Shown: piece by piece, positions 18,049 to 26,907 of the stretch | How the letters are laid out: each line of letters begins with the position of its first letter | Numbering within the stretch: position 1 is the first letter of the stretch | Origin: Rhodococcus erythropolis NBRC 15567 | Lineage (GTDB): Bacteria; Actinomycetota; Actinomycetes; Mycobacteriales; Mycobacteriaceae | Direction: 5' to 3' | Length of the DNA stretch: 64,000 nucleotides | Assembly (NCBI RefSeq): GCF_001552595.1 | Contig: NZ_BCRM01000001.1 | Span: forward strand, 434,001 to 498,000 | Notes under the pieces: generated by a model | The model's database searches: none | What the model saw: only the letters and a program-made list of their open reading frames with translations | Told to the model about the DNA's origin: nothing | Translations under genes and position numbers: made by a program

Positions 18049-18162
18049 GTGAGAATCTGGAACTGGTTGATGCTCAAAATTTCAGCAATCGGTGGGTCGC
18101 CGAAGTTTCGGAAGATAGTCGACAGTCCGATTTGGGCGGGCGCCAATGACCGCAAGCTCTGA
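18049..18162 (+). CDS. possible small basic protein (37 aa)
   Basis: A 38-codon ORF with a GTG start and GGAGG five bases upstream. The peptide starts MRIWNWLMLKISAIGG and ends with a basic segment ('KFRKIVDSPIWAGANDRKL'); it has no true membrane span. Only the ribosome site and the lack of another gene here support it. It may be a short regulator, a leader, or chance. Confidence 0.35.
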   Translation: MRIWNWLMLKISAIGGSPKFRKIVDSPIWAGANDRKL

Positions 18163-18287
18163 CTGAGCGGGCGGCAGATTCTCCAATTTGCAATTGCCGA
18201 CCTGCGACTGCGAGCACGCTCACGGCCTGCTGCGACGGGAACGCGACTGTCGACCTGAATTTATCCGCAATCGATATGGGAGGGCTT

Positions 18288-18662
18288 GTGGGAGTCTGGG
18301 GTCCGGGGAACTTTGACAGTGACACCGTCGCGGATGGGTTGGGGGCCCTGACCGGTCGAATCGTGGACGACATCACTGCCGAGTTCGAAGACGATTCGAG
18401 TCTGGAGCCGGATGAATGGGGCGGGGAGATGGTGCCGGCGTGGCTCGAGATCCTCACCGATATTGCCCAGACGAAACGAGTCGGTGTGACGTTTCCATCG
18501 ACGCAAGTGCTGATCGACTGGCGCGATCGATATCTGCGCGTGTGGGATGGCTACATTGACGAACTCGAACCGGACGAGGATCACAAGGTCGCTCGACGTG
18601 CAGTGCTCGTCCATACCTTTGAACAGGCGGTCGCCCTCGCCGCCGAGCGGGAACAGGCATAA
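18288..18662 (+). CDS. DUF4259 domain protein
   Basis: 124 residues. The start 'MGVWGPGNFDSDTVADGL' is the hallmark of DUF4259 proteins, which nearly always begin within a residue or two of this motif, so I chose the GTG at 18288 (GGGAGGG just upstream) over the ATG at 18276. The protein is acidic and helical, with no membrane segment. The family has no known biochemical role; members are often found as single genes. The hypothetical membrane protein on the opposite strand converges on it. Confidence 0.85.
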   Translation: MGVWGPGNFDSDTVADGLGALTGRIVDDITAEFEDDSSLEPDEWGGEMVPAWLEILTDIAQTKRVGVTFPSTQVLIDWRDRYLRVWDGYIDELEPDEDHKVARRAVLVHTFEQAVALAAEREQA

Positions 18663-18696
18663 ACCTGGTGCAGCCGCGCTACTGACCATAGATCCG

Positions 18697-19143
18697 TCAG
18701 TTCCCGGGTGGAACGACGGTGAACGTGAACCCTCCGGAAGTCATTGCGTTGGCTTCTTCGAACATCGAACAGAGAGCTTCGGCGGCGTCGGTCGCCAATG
18801 CTCGGGCAGCGCTAGGGGTTCGACCTCGGGCCGTCACCGCGAGCCCAGGTACGTCCGCATCTGTGATCGTCAGATCGGACTCGTAGTCGGAAGCACTGCC
18901 GCCGAGTATCTGCGCGAGTTTTTCAGCAGGAACAGACATGCCGTTGGAGGCTTCCCGTTCGCTGATGTACGCATCGCGCGGGGACCCGTCGTAGAGTCCG
19001 GTTCGATTACTACTGAACTGAACTACTGCAGTTTCGGTGAAGGAGATGGTCTTCGTCCACCACAGACCTCCCGCTACGACCAAAATGGCGGCGGCAACGG
19101 CCACCATTACCTGACCGCGGCGGTCGGAGAGGAATGTTCTCAT
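18697..19143 (-). CDS. membrane-anchored hypothetical protein, Wzz/YveK-like
   Basis: 148 residues. A basic start and one hydrophobic helix at about residues 11-30 are followed by an extracellular part. The pattern 'LGGSASDYESDLTITD...LAVTARGRTPSAARALATDAAEALC' resembles the periplasmic part of Wzz-type chain-length regulators, where a short repeat ends with 'A..A...AN', but the second transmembrane helix that true Wzz proteins need is absent. It lies 73 bp downstream of the alpha/beta hydrolase on the same strand and could share its message. The assignment is weak. Confidence 0.65.
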   Translation of the reverse strand: MRTFLSDRRGQVMVAVAAAILVVAGGLWWTKTISFTETAVVQFSSNRTGLYDGSPRDAYISEREASNGMSVPAEKLAQILGGSASDYESDLTITDADVPGLAVTARGRTPSAARALATDAAEALCSMFEEANAMTSGGFTFTVVPPGN

Positions 19144-19216
19144 CTGTCAGTTGTACCGCCTTGGCCGGCTGATTGACCGGCTTCATCACTACCTTGTCGG
19201 CGGCTGGTCCGCGAGA

Positions 19217-20098
19217 TCACGTCCGCTTCGCGTCGTCATGATTGCGGACGAACTTCATGAGTCGGGGAATTACCCGATCAGGTATGTGTCCCAGGATTCC
19301 GTGGCCGGTTCCGGCATAAATCTCCACTTCGGCTTCAGGTACAAGATCAGCTAACCTCGCGGCCACCTGCTCGGGGTTGGAGACCACCGTCTCGGCGCCG
19401 GAGATTACGAGCATTGGAACCGAGATCGACTGCACTTCTGCATCTTTGAGCATTCGTGCCCACCCCACACCGGGCCGATAATTCAGTGCTTCCTTGGCGA
19501 GGGCGAACTCGAGGTCGCCGAGAACGTACCCGGGGGACAGCCAATCGTTGAGTTTGCGAATATTTTTGTCGGTGCGGCGTATACCGGCGCGGACCATCTT
19601 CAGCAGTACGCGCCACGAGGGCTTGTCGAAGACTCCGCCCGGCTCGATGAGCGTCACACTCGCCAGTCGTTCAGGGGCGTGCAGTGCTACGAGAACGGCG
19701 TGCCACGCGCCCTGCGAGTAGCCGACCAGGTGGACGCGATCGACCTTGAGTTCGTTCAATACCTCGCTGATCCAGGTGGCGAAGTCGGATTCCCCGGTCA
19801 ATGGAGAAGTCTGGACACTGCGGCCTGGTGTGCCGATCGTGTCCATTGCGTACACGACTCGGTCTCGGCACAGGTCCTCGATGACGATGTGCCATTGCAG
19901 ACAGTTGGCCCCGAGAGAGTGCACCAGGACGATCGGCGTTTCCGTGCCGGTCCCCGAACTACGGACATGGGTGGTTCCGAACGATGTCGGCACGTCGAGT
20001 TGTGTCGACGGAACCGGCCAGGTGCCTTCCAGTTCTCGGTAGATGCTCTCGTACGCCTGCTTTGATGACTCGTTCTTGAATCGTCCGATCTTCGGCAT
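19217..20098 (-). CDS. alpha/beta-fold hydrolase
   Basis: 293 residues. The fold is clear from 'PIVLVHSLGANCLQW' (oxyanion loop), the nucleophile elbow 'LVGYSQGAWHAV', an acid in the 'VISGAETVV' region and the His in 'GTGHGILGH'. It hydrolyses an ester, lactone or C-C bond in an unknown substrate. ATG at 20098 follows GGGAGG. It is divergent from the TetR-hadAB operon, with a 112-bp shared regulatory region that carries two direct repeats, so it is likely under the same regulator. Confidence 0.88.
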   Translation of the reverse strand: MPKIGRFKNESSKQAYESIYRELEGTWPVPSTQLDVPTSFGTTHVRSSGTGTETPIVLVHSLGANCLQWHIVIEDLCRDRVVYAMDTIGTPGRSVQTSPLTGESDFATWISEVLNELKVDRVHLVGYSQGAWHAVLVALHAPERLASVTLIEPGGVFDKPSWRVLLKMVRAGIRRTDKNIRKLNDWLSPGYVLGDLEFALAKEALNYRPGVGWARMLKDAEVQSISVPMLVISGAETVVSNPEQVAARLADLVPEAEVEIYAGTGHGILGHIPDRVIPRLMKFVRNHDDAKRT

Positions 20099-20138
20099 GA
20101 GCCTCCCTCTCGCTGCATTCAATTTTGATGGTATGACC

Positions 20139-20170
20139 GTATCACTAATGCGGTACGTGCGTATCATTAA
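20139..20170. promoter_or_regulatory. candidate operator: direct repeats GTATCACTAA / GTATCATTAA
   Basis: Two 10-bp near-identical repeats start 22 bp apart, two helical turns, between divergent hydrolase and tetR starts. The spacing puts both on one face of the DNA. A related half-site GTATGAC lies just before the first copy. Confidence 0.5.
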
Positions 20171-20210
20171 CGAGTCAAAGTCATCCATTCGAAAGGGGAA
20201 GGACAGCCTC

Positions 20211-20855
20211 ATGCCGCGACTGGTCGACCATGAAGTGAGGCAACGGGAGATCACCGATGCGGTGCGGCGAGTGATTGTCGACGGTGGGCTCGCGGCGGTG
20301 ACATTTCAGTCCGTTGCTGCCGAGGCTGGGATTTCGGTGCGACTTGTGCAGTACTACTTCGGCACGAAGCGGGAATTCCTTCTCGCGACGCATCAAGCTG
20401 TGCGTCAGGATGCGGGTGGTCGCTTGATGCAGGAGTTGTCTGTTCTTGGCGCGGAAGCGACACCCCGCGAGGTTATTTCAGCGTTCCTTGTCGGCATGCT
20501 CCCACTCGATCGACAACGTCGGGAGGAAGCGATTGTTCTCGGTGCCTTCCACGCTGCCGCACTGACCGGACAAGGAATCGCCGCCGAGGAAACCCTCACT
20601 GCCCCAAGAGAGTTGACAGCGCTCATTTCCGGCCAGCTTCAACGAGTGACCAATCGGGACGCGGTTGCGCCGTCAATGGATCCCGACCTCGACGCCGAGC
20701 TCATTCTGGCGGCTGTCGCCGGGCTCGCCCAGGGGATGCTTCCCGGCTACGCCACAGCAGAATTGGCGGCCCAGTTGGTTGAGCGTCTCCTCGATCGCAT
20801 TCTCGGGCCGACGAGACCTCAGGCCACGAATGAACCCGAAGTCGGCCGCCGTTAG
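20211..20855 (+). CDS. TetR-family transcriptional regulator
   Basis: 214 residues, ATG with GAAAGGGGAAGGA upstream. Helix-turn-helix at about residues 12-55 ending in 'ISVRLVQYYFGTKREFL'. The C-terminal domain is of the TetR_C_6/BetI kind by its length and pattern (tentative). It is the first gene of an operon with the hadA-like and hadB-like genes (10-bp gap), and is divergent from the hydrolase. It probably controls both units through the direct repeats in the shared region. Confidence 0.9.
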   Translation: MPRLVDHEVRQREITDAVRRVIVDGGLAAVTFQSVAAEAGISVRLVQYYFGTKREFLLATHQAVRQDAGGRLMQELSVLGAEATPREVISAFLVGMLPLDRQRREEAIVLGAFHAAALTGQGIAAEETLTAPRELTALISGQLQRVTNRDAVAPSMDPDLDAELILAAVAGLAQGMLPGYATAELAAQLVERLLDRILGPTRPQATNEPEVGRR

Positions 20856-20864
20856 TATTCCGGG

Positions 20865-21314
20865 ATGTCTCCTGTGAACCCAGCGCTCGCCGGCCGGGTG
20901 TTTCCCTCGTCTTCGTACCTTGTCGGGCGCGAGAAGATTCGCGAGTTCGCTCTGGCGGTGCGTTCGAGCAATCCCTTGCACCATGATGTCGATTTCGCCA
21001 GGGAGGCCGGGTTCGTCGATGTCATCGCGCCGACAACATTCACAACCGTTGTCCAGCAGCGAGCGATCATGGCACTGCTGCGCACGCCGGATACTGGGCT
21101 CGATCCGACTCGTGTGGTCCATACTTCCGAGAAGATCGAGCATCAGCGTCCGATAGTCGCCGGCGATGACCTGTCTACGACACTGACGATTACAGGGGTG
21201 ACAGTGCGAGCAGGCAGTGCGATCCTGTCGACAGTTTCCGAGATCCACGACGTGACCGACGCTTTGGTCGCAACGGTCACCTCGACCCTGCTGGCGCGAG
21301 GAGAAGGCGCATGA
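20865..21314 (+). CDS. FAS1-like/HadA-type dehydratase subunit
   Basis: 149 residues with a single hot-dog fold of the MaoC N-terminal (HadA/HadC) type: 'GRVFPSSSYLVGREKIREFA' at the start, 'FVDVIAPTTFTTV' and 'RVVHTSEKIEHQRPIVAGDD' in the middle. HadA subunits lack the catalytic Asp/His and pair with HadB. The mycolic-acid FAS-II hadABC locus normally sits beside rpmG and secE; neither is here, so this is a paralogous pair with an unknown acyl substrate. It overlaps hadB-like by ATGA. No clear ribosome site precedes the ATG, consistent with coupling to tetR. Confidence 0.85.
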   Translation: MSPVNPALAGRVFPSSSYLVGREKIREFALAVRSSNPLHHDVDFAREAGFVDVIAPTTFTTVVQQRAIMALLRTPDTGLDPTRVVHTSEKIEHQRPIVAGDDLSTTLTITGVTVRAGSAILSTVSEIHDVTDALVATVTSTLLARGEGA

Positions 21315-21751
21315 CCGTACCCGCCGTGCCGGTTTTCGGAAACCTCGTCCTTGGTGACATCGTCGCGAAGGTTGATCTGGTCCTCACTCGTGATGACCTA
21401 GTTCGCTACGCCGGTGCCTCCGGCGACATGAACCCGATCCATTTCAACGACGCAATCGCTACTGCGGCTGGGCTACCGGGAGTTCTGGCGCACGGAATGC
21501 TCACTGCCGGAATTGCTTTGCAGGCCATCGTCGACTGGGTTGGTGACCCGAGCGGTGTGATCTCGTATGAAACTCGCTTTACTCGGCCCGTCGTAGTCGA
21601 TGCCGTCGATGGTGCTGATCTCTCCATCGCTGCGAAGATCGCGCGGATCGACTCCACAACGCGGACTGTGCGTATCGATGTCACCGTCATGCACAAGGGC
21701 CAGACGGTTCTGGGAAAGACCCAGGCGCACCTTCAGTTCCCGGGCGCCTGA
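21311..21751 (+). CDS. HadB-type (R)-specific enoyl-thioester hydratase subunit
   Basis: 146 residues, MaoC-like hot-dog fold. The hydratase motif 'GASGDMNPIHFND' gives catalytic Asp39 and His44, followed by 'GVLAHGMLTAGI'. Together with the HadA-like partner it would dehydrate a 3-hydroxyacyl-thioester to the 2-enoyl form, or the reverse. ATGA overlap with the upstream gene ensures equal synthesis. Its last 65 bp are duplicated as a broken remnant near 17.9 kb. Confidence 0.88.
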   Translation: MTVPAVPVFGNLVLGDIVAKVDLVLTRDDLVRYAGASGDMNPIHFNDAIATAAGLPGVLAHGMLTAGIALQAIVDWVGDPSGVISYETRFTRPVVVDAVDGADLSIAAKIARIDSTTRTVRIDVTVMHKGQTVLGKTQAHLQFPGA

Positions 21752-21827
21752 CAGGATTGCGGGCTGTCACTGGTCACATCGGGACCTACGCATCCGGGCG
21801 GGAGATCAACTGCATTGTGGCGCAGCA

Positions 21828-22688
21828 CTACCGGAAAGACACCAACAGCTCGTCCGACGCTTGCATCGGTGCGTATCCGTCGGCGATGACGCGCCGACAG
21901 CCGTCGAGTTCGACGGTGAGTAATCGTTCCTCGTTCGTAGGACGGTCCACGTAGATCGTCGACGCCACCTCGGTGGCCACCGCGTCACAGTCGGGAGCGG
22001 GTGAAAGTCCGTCGAAGGTTTCCGTCGTAGACGATGTGCCTACGAATTCGGTGGCGGAGAATCGGCAGAAAACGCTGCCCGCCGACAGCGACGTCAGCGC
22101 CGTGGTACCTGTTGTGGCTGGTCGGTAGGCCGGCCGACAATGCGACAGTTCGTAGATCTGGTCGTCGGACAACGCTATTCGGTGTTCGGTACTGCCGACC
22201 GGTGTCAGTTCCTTGATGGCGGCCAGGCCACCGGGTTTCGGCAGTCCACACGAATCGGAGGGATACCCCGGCCGAGTTGCTCGGCCTCGATCGTCGACCA
22301 ACCAGAATTGGTCCAGGACAGCCAGGCTGTAGTTGTCACCGCAGCCTTCGGGGAACCAAGTCTTGTGCGCGGACGAGCGGTTCAGCATTTCCACCGCCCG
22401 ACTGAAATCGCCCTCCCAACGATGAGCAGAGAAGCTGACGGTTCGGTCGGCTGCCACGTTGTCGCTGACAAACGGGTCGCACGTGACTGCGGCGACGGGT
22501 ACGAAATCGTCTGGAACCGTCGCCGTTGATGTCGTCTGGAGCGGGCCGATCGGATACGGGGTCGCGCACCCCAGCGTCTCGGCGTCGACTATTACGGCAA
22601 CTGGTCGATCGGGGATGGTCACGTGCCAAATGCCGGCAACAGCGAGGATGACGATCACGACTGCGAACCAACGCCAGAGCATGAGCAC
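21828..22688 (-). CDS. membrane-anchored extracellular hypothetical protein
   Basis: About 286 residues. One N-terminal hydrophobic helix ('FAVVIVILAVAGIWHV') anchors a long extracytoplasmic part with at least seven cysteines, e.g. 'ETLGCATPYPIGPL', 'FPEGCGDNYSLAVLDQFW' and 'SVFCRFSATEF', which suggests several disulfides. Two starts are possible, GTG at 22688 or ATG at 22682; I took the GTG because GGGAAC lies at a better distance. No known domain recognised; possibly a septum- or wall-located protein of mycolata. It is divergent from the oxidoreductase gene. Confidence 0.72.
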   Translation of the reverse strand: MLMLWRWFAVVIVILAVAGIWHVTIPDRPVAVIVDAETLGCATPYPIGPLQTTSTATVPDDFVPVAAVTCDPFVSDNVAADRTVSFSAHRWEGDFSRAVEMLNRSSAHKTWFPEGCGDNYSLAVLDQFWLVDDRGRATRPGYPSDSCGLPKPGGLAAIKELTPVGSTEHRIALSDDQIYELSHCRPAYRPATTGTTALTSLSAGSVFCRFSATEFVGTSSTTETFDGLSPAPDCDAVATEVASTIYVDRPTNEERLLTVELDGCRRVIADGYAPMQASDELLVSFR

Positions 22689-22805
22689 ACCGTATCGTTC
22701 CCGATGTACGTCGAGCGGGAACAGGCCTAGTCCTCCGTTAACCGCCGAAGTCCTCGCATCCAAATTGAGTGGATCCAGGTTGCGGCTCGCAGATATGGTC
22801 CACTG

Positions 22806-23867
22806 GTGACGCATCCGAATGGCCGAAACGACAGTCCGATCCTGGTGATTGGTGCCGGTGTCGTCGGCGCGTCGATCGCGTATCACCTGGCGCGCATTGG
22901 TCTCCGAGTCACGGTGCTGGACCACGGCTCGGTGGCAGGAGGGGTGACCGGCAACTCCTTTGCCTGGGTCGGCCTCTCGAAGAGTGCCGCAGAAACTTAC
23001 TCAGATCCGTTCCGGCAAGGCGCTGCAGTCGAATTCGACCGCCTGGAGCGCGAACTCGTCGAGCCAATCGGTTTGCGCCGCAGAGGCGCGATCACCTGGG
23101 AAGAGACGGAAGCGGAGACTCGAGCGTTCGTAGATGCTCATCGAGCACTCGGCCATCCCGTCGACCTCATCGGTAAAGAGGAAATCCTTGCTCGTGAGCC
23201 GGGATTGCGGACGGCCCCCTCGGTCGCAGCGTACGCGCCTGATGACGGTGGCGTTGACCCGGTTGCGTTCGCTCGATCGCTCCTGCGAGGTGCCGAAGAG
23301 TGCGGTGCCACAGTGTATTCCGATGTCAGTGCGCGCGGGGTGCTCACGGAGGGCATGAGAGTGTACGGAGTAATGACTGCCGACGGTCCCGTCTACGGAT
23401 CGGCCACCGTGCTCGCTGCGGGTACCGCGATCCCTGGACTCGCGGCGTCGGCGGGAGTCGACGTCGAGGTCGACGCCTCCCCGTGTTGCCTCATCAGATT
23501 CTCGACGCCCCACCCATTGGTGAACGGAATACTGTCCTCTCCGGATTTCGAGATCCGGCAATTGGACGACACGACACTGATTGCGGCTGAAGATGTTCCG
23601 GCCGGGTTCTCCGGAGATGCTCGTGAGCTTGCGGGGCCGACGCTGCACGCGATCCGCAGTCAGCTCGTGGACGGTGACCAAGTGGAACTGATCGAGGCGG
23701 TAGTCGCTGACCGTCCCATCCCGCGTGGTGGCCGCCCGCTGCTGGGCTTCGCCGAAGGCGTGTCGGGGCTCTATCTTGCCGCGGCGCATCCGGCAATCAT
23801 TCTGGCCGGGGCAATTGGGGCCCACGTGGCCGGGGACTTCGCCCGAGCGTCAAGCCTGGAAGGTTAG
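22806..23867 (+). CDS. FAD-dependent oxidoreductase, DAO (glycine/D-amino-acid oxidase) family
   Basis: 353 residues. The FAD Rossmann motif 'VIGAGVVGASIAYHLARIG' (residues about 14-32) and 'GVTGNSFAWVGLS' place it in the DAO superfamily that oxidises secondary or tertiary amines and amino acids. The C-terminal 'PRGGRPLLGFAEGVSGLYLAAAHPA' region is the second FAD contact. Start GTG has no strong ribosome site. No partner gene adjacent, so the substrate is open. Confidence 0.86.
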   Translation: MTHPNGRNDSPILVIGAGVVGASIAYHLARIGLRVTVLDHGSVAGGVTGNSFAWVGLSKSAAETYSDPFRQGAAVEFDRLERELVEPIGLRRRGAITWEETEAETRAFVDAHRALGHPVDLIGKEEILAREPGLRTAPSVAAYAPDDGGVDPVAFARSLLRGAEECGATVYSDVSARGVLTEGMRVYGVMTADGPVYGSATVLAAGTAIPGLAASAGVDVEVDASPCCLIRFSTPHPLVNGILSSPDFEIRQLDDTTLIAAEDVPAGFSGDARELAGPTLHAIRSQLVDGDQVELIEAVVADRPIPRGGRPLLGFAEGVSGLYLAAAHPAIILAGAIGAHVAGDFARASSLEG

Positions 23868-23985
23868 ACGACGATGCCGGAGCCCGGTTCGACAAGGTCG
23901 AGCCGATATTGCGGTTCCTAGTTCTCTCTAGGACACGCGCTAGAGAGCGGGATATTCGTCTATTCGGCTTGTACCGTCGATGGGC

Positions 23986-25173
23986 ATGGACCCCGTGCGC
24001 AATCCGTATGCCCCCGGTGCCGGTCAACGCCCGCCGGAACTCGCCGGGCGCGACAAGCAGATCGACGCCTTCGACGTCGTTCTCGAGCGAATTGCGCGTG
24101 GCCGCCCGGAACGAAGTGTTGTCCTCACCGGCTTGCGTGGCGTCGGCAAGACCGTCCTGCTCAATCAGTTGCGTTCGGCCGCGATCTCCCGAAGTTGGGG
24201 GACCGGCAAGATCGAGGCGCGCCCCGATCAGGATTTACGACGCCCACTCTCGTCGGCGCTGCACATGGCAGTCCGAGAGATCGCGGTCTCCCATCGCGAT
24301 CCCGAGCGGGTCGAGCAGTTCCTCGGAGTCCTCAAATCGTTTGCCCTACGCGCCACTGCGGACAAGGGAATGCGCGAGCGCTGGCAGCCAGGCATCGATG
24401 CACCCGCGATCAAGGGTCGGGCAGACAGCGGCGACATCGAGATCGACCTCGTCGAGTTGCTGCTCGACGCGTCGTCGCTGGCCAGGGATGTCGGCGTCGG
24501 GATCGCCATCTTCATCGACGAGATGCAGGACCTCGGTGCCGCGGATGTCTCGGCGATCTGCGGGGCCTGCCACGAGTTGAGTCAGGACGCGGCACCGTTG
24601 ATCGTCGTCGGGGCGGGGCTTCCGCATCTGCCTGCTGTGCTGTCGGCGTCGAAAAGCTACTCGGAGCGCCTGTTCAGCTACCACCGGATCGACCGCCTCG
24701 AGCGTGAAGCTGCAGATCAGGCGCTGATCGCACCTGCCGAGCGTGAGGACGTCGAGTTCACCGAATCCGCGCTCGACGCTCTGTACGAAGCGGCTGACGG
24801 GTATCCGTACTTCGTTCAGGCCTACGGAAAAGCCACGTGGGATGTGGCGGCGTCGAGTCCGATCACGGCAGAAGACGTGCGCGTCGGCGCGCCGACGGCT
24901 GAGGAAGAACTCGCTGTCGGTTTCTTCGGATCGCGGTACGAGCGAGCAACGCCCGCGGAGCGTGAGTACATGCGCGCCATGGCCGATCTCGCCGGTGACG
25001 ACGGGCCCGTCGCAACCGCGAAGATCGCCGTCGAGTTGGGGCGCAAGCCGGCTTCCCTGTCGCCGGCACGCGATGGACTGATCAAGAAGGGGCTGATCTA
25101 TTCGGCAGAACGTGGATCCATCGGATTCACGGTCCCGCACTTCGGCCGATACCTGCGCGGACAAGCGGAGTGA
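23986..25173 (+). CDS. AAA ATPase (Orc1/Cdc6-like or STAND-like), coupled to an M50-like protease
   Basis: 395 residues. Walker A 'GLRGVGKTVLLNQL' near residue 45, Walker B 'IAIFIDEMQDLG' near residue 180, sensor segment 'LIVVGAGLPHLPAVL' and a C-terminal winged-helix-like region ('PASLSPARDGLIKKGLIYS', 'GSIGFTVPHFGRYL'). This matches AAA_16-type ATPases with a DNA-binding-like tail. The start is the second ATG (23986), which gives MDPVRNPY; an ATG two codons earlier is equally possible. Its stop overlaps the start of the M50-like gene (GTGA), so they are made together. Confidence 0.88.
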   Translation: MDPVRNPYAPGAGQRPPELAGRDKQIDAFDVVLERIARGRPERSVVLTGLRGVGKTVLLNQLRSAAISRSWGTGKIEARPDQDLRRPLSSALHMAVREIAVSHRDPERVEQFLGVLKSFALRATADKGMRERWQPGIDAPAIKGRADSGDIEIDLVELLLDASSLARDVGVGIAIFIDEMQDLGAADVSAICGACHELSQDAAPLIVVGAGLPHLPAVLSASKSYSERLFSYHRIDRLEREAADQALIAPAEREDVEFTESALDALYEAADGYPYFVQAYGKATWDVAASSPITAEDVRVGAPTAEEELAVGFFGSRYERATPAEREYMRAMADLAGDDGPVATAKIAVELGRKPASLSPARDGLIKKGLIYSAERGSIGFTVPHFGRYLRGQAE

Positions 25174-25889
25174 ACGCGCTCGAAACCGCGTGGGATCGGG
25201 TGGCGGCGCTCAGTCCCAATCCACCGGCGTGGGTAGTTCAACTGGCCGCGTTGATCGCCGTGATCATTGTTCTCGAACCACACCTGTGGCGGATCGCCCG
25301 TAACGTCGTCACCATCGCACACGAGGGTGCTCACCTGATCGTCGCCGTCCTGGTCGGTCGACGGTTGAAAGGTCTTCGCCTGCATTCGGATACGTCGGGT
25401 GTCGCGATTTCGTCGGGCAAACCGACCGGCTTCGGCGTCATTCTGATGACGTTCGCGGGGTACGTCGGACCGTCGATTCTCGGACTCGGCGCGGCCGGGT
25501 TGTTGGGCGCGCAGCGTGCGGTCTCGGTGCTGTGGATCGGCGTATTCGTCATCGCGGTGATGATGGTTCTGATCCGAAACCTCTACGGAGTCTTCTCACT
25601 TGCAGTCGTGGGAGCCGTGTTGTTCGGGCTCGTCTGGTGGGGGACCCAGGAGCAGCAAGTGGCCGCAGCGTACTTCCTGACGCTCTTCCTCCTCTTTGCC
25701 GGACCACGCCCGGTCGTGGAACTTCAACGGCAGCGAATGCGGCGAGGCGGGGCACCGGACTCGGACGCCGACCAATTGGCCAGGCTCTCACCGATACCCG
25801 CGATCGTCTGGGTCGGTTTGTTTCTGCTCGTGAACGTCGCGGTGCTCGTGCTCGGCGGATGGTGGATCCTGCGCCCGGTGGGTGGCTGA
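25170..25889 (+). CDS. M50-like integral-membrane metalloprotease
   Basis: 239 residues, six or so transmembrane segments. 'TIAHEGAHLIVAVLVGRRLKG' has the zinc-binding HEGAH at residues 51-55 in a membrane helix, typical of the M50B (peptidase family M50, intramembrane) proteins found widely in actinobacteria. The usual third ligand, a later Asp in a GP or NPxxD motif, is not clear in the sequence; 'GPRPVVELQRQRM' is the nearest. It overlaps the ATPase stop, so a functional partnership is likely. Confidence 0.82.
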   Translation: MNALETAWDRVAALSPNPPAWVVQLAALIAVIIVLEPHLWRIARNVVTIAHEGAHLIVAVLVGRRLKGLRLHSDTSGVAISSGKPTGFGVILMTFAGYVGPSILGLGAAGLLGAQRAVSVLWIGVFVIAVMMVLIRNLYGVFSLAVVGAVLFGLVWWGTQEQQVAAAYFLTLFLLFAGPRPVVELQRQRMRRGGAPDSDADQLARLSPIPAIVWVGLFLLVNVAVLVLGGWWILRPVGG

Positions 25890-26062
25890 CCGCATTGATC
25901 AGTTGTCCTGACGGGACAATGGATCAACGATTATTGATGCTCCGCGGCCGTAGTCATCGCGTGAAGGCGCTCATATCGTGGAAGTCGACGAGTGGTCGTG
26001 CCGGGACTTCCCGCGGCCACAACCGCAGCGACGAAGACCGTCGACGATGACAAGGATTCGTT

Positions 26063-26899
26063 TTGGACGACAAGAACTTCCGCGGACGAACCGCGATCAT
26101 GTCCGGGGGAAGCCGTGGCATCGGACTTGCCATCGCCCGTGCGATAGCGCGCCGCGGCGGAAATATCGTGTTGCTCGCCAAGACCGATACGCCTGACCCC
26201 CGGTTGCCCGGAACTATCCACACGGCTGTGGACGAGTTGAACGAGCTTGGGGGTCATGCCGTTCCCGTCGTCGGTGACGTGAGGAACGACGACGACATCG
26301 CGCACGCCGTCGATGCAGCGGTAGAGCACTTCGGTGGTATCGACATCGTGGTCAACAACGCGAGCGTCCTCGACATTTCGAAAACCGAAGACCTCGCGAT
26401 GAAGCGATTCGATCTGATGCAGCAGGTCAACGTCCGTGGCACTTTCGCGCTCACCCGAGCGTGCCTTCCGTACCTTCGGGTTTCGGCCAACGCGCACGTA
26501 TTGACGCTGTCGCCACCGCTCAACTTTTCGCCGCACTGGTTGGGTGCTCATCCGGGCTACATGCTGGCCAAATACGGAATGACATTGGCGGCCTTGGGTA
26601 TCGCCGCGGAGTATTCAGGTGCACCGATTTCGAGTAATTGTCTGTGGCCGGAGACCATGATCGCCACGGCGGCCGTCGGAAACCTGCTCGGGGGAGACGA
26701 AAGTATCGATCACTCGCGTTCACCCGAGATCATGGCTGATGCGGCTATCGAGATTCTCGGACGTCCCGCCGGCACGGATACCGGTCGGACGGTGCTCGAC
26801 GTCGATGTCCTGCGCGAGGCGGGGATTTCGGACTTCTCGCAGTACGGCGGTCAGTCACCGTTGGCTATCGACATTTTCGTCGACGCTCCAATTCCGTGA
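26063..26899 (+). CDS. short-chain dehydrogenase/reductase, HSDL2-like
   Basis: 278 residues. NAD(P) motif 'MSGGSRGIGLAIARAIARRG', 'NNASVLDIS' strand and a Tyr-xxx-Lys pair in 'GYMLAKYGMTL' (Tyr and Lys present). 'IVLLAKTDTPDPRLPGTIHT' is the signature of the hydroxysteroid-dehydrogenase-like 2 group. It reduces or oxidises an unknown alcohol or ketone. The start is TTG with AAGGA upstream. It ends at a perfect inverted repeat that separates it from gpsA. Confidence 0.86.
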   Translation: MDDKNFRGRTAIMSGGSRGIGLAIARAIARRGGNIVLLAKTDTPDPRLPGTIHTAVDELNELGGHAVPVVGDVRNDDDIAHAVDAAVEHFGGIDIVVNNASVLDISKTEDLAMKRFDLMQQVNVRGTFALTRACLPYLRVSANAHVLTLSPPLNFSPHWLGAHPGYMLAKYGMTLAALGIAAEYSGAPISSNCLWPETMIATAAVGNLLGGDESIDHSRSPEIMADAAIEILGRPAGTDTGRTVLDVDVLREAGISDFSQYGGQSPLAIDIFVDAPIP

Positions 26900-26907
26900 T
26901 CTCGGGC

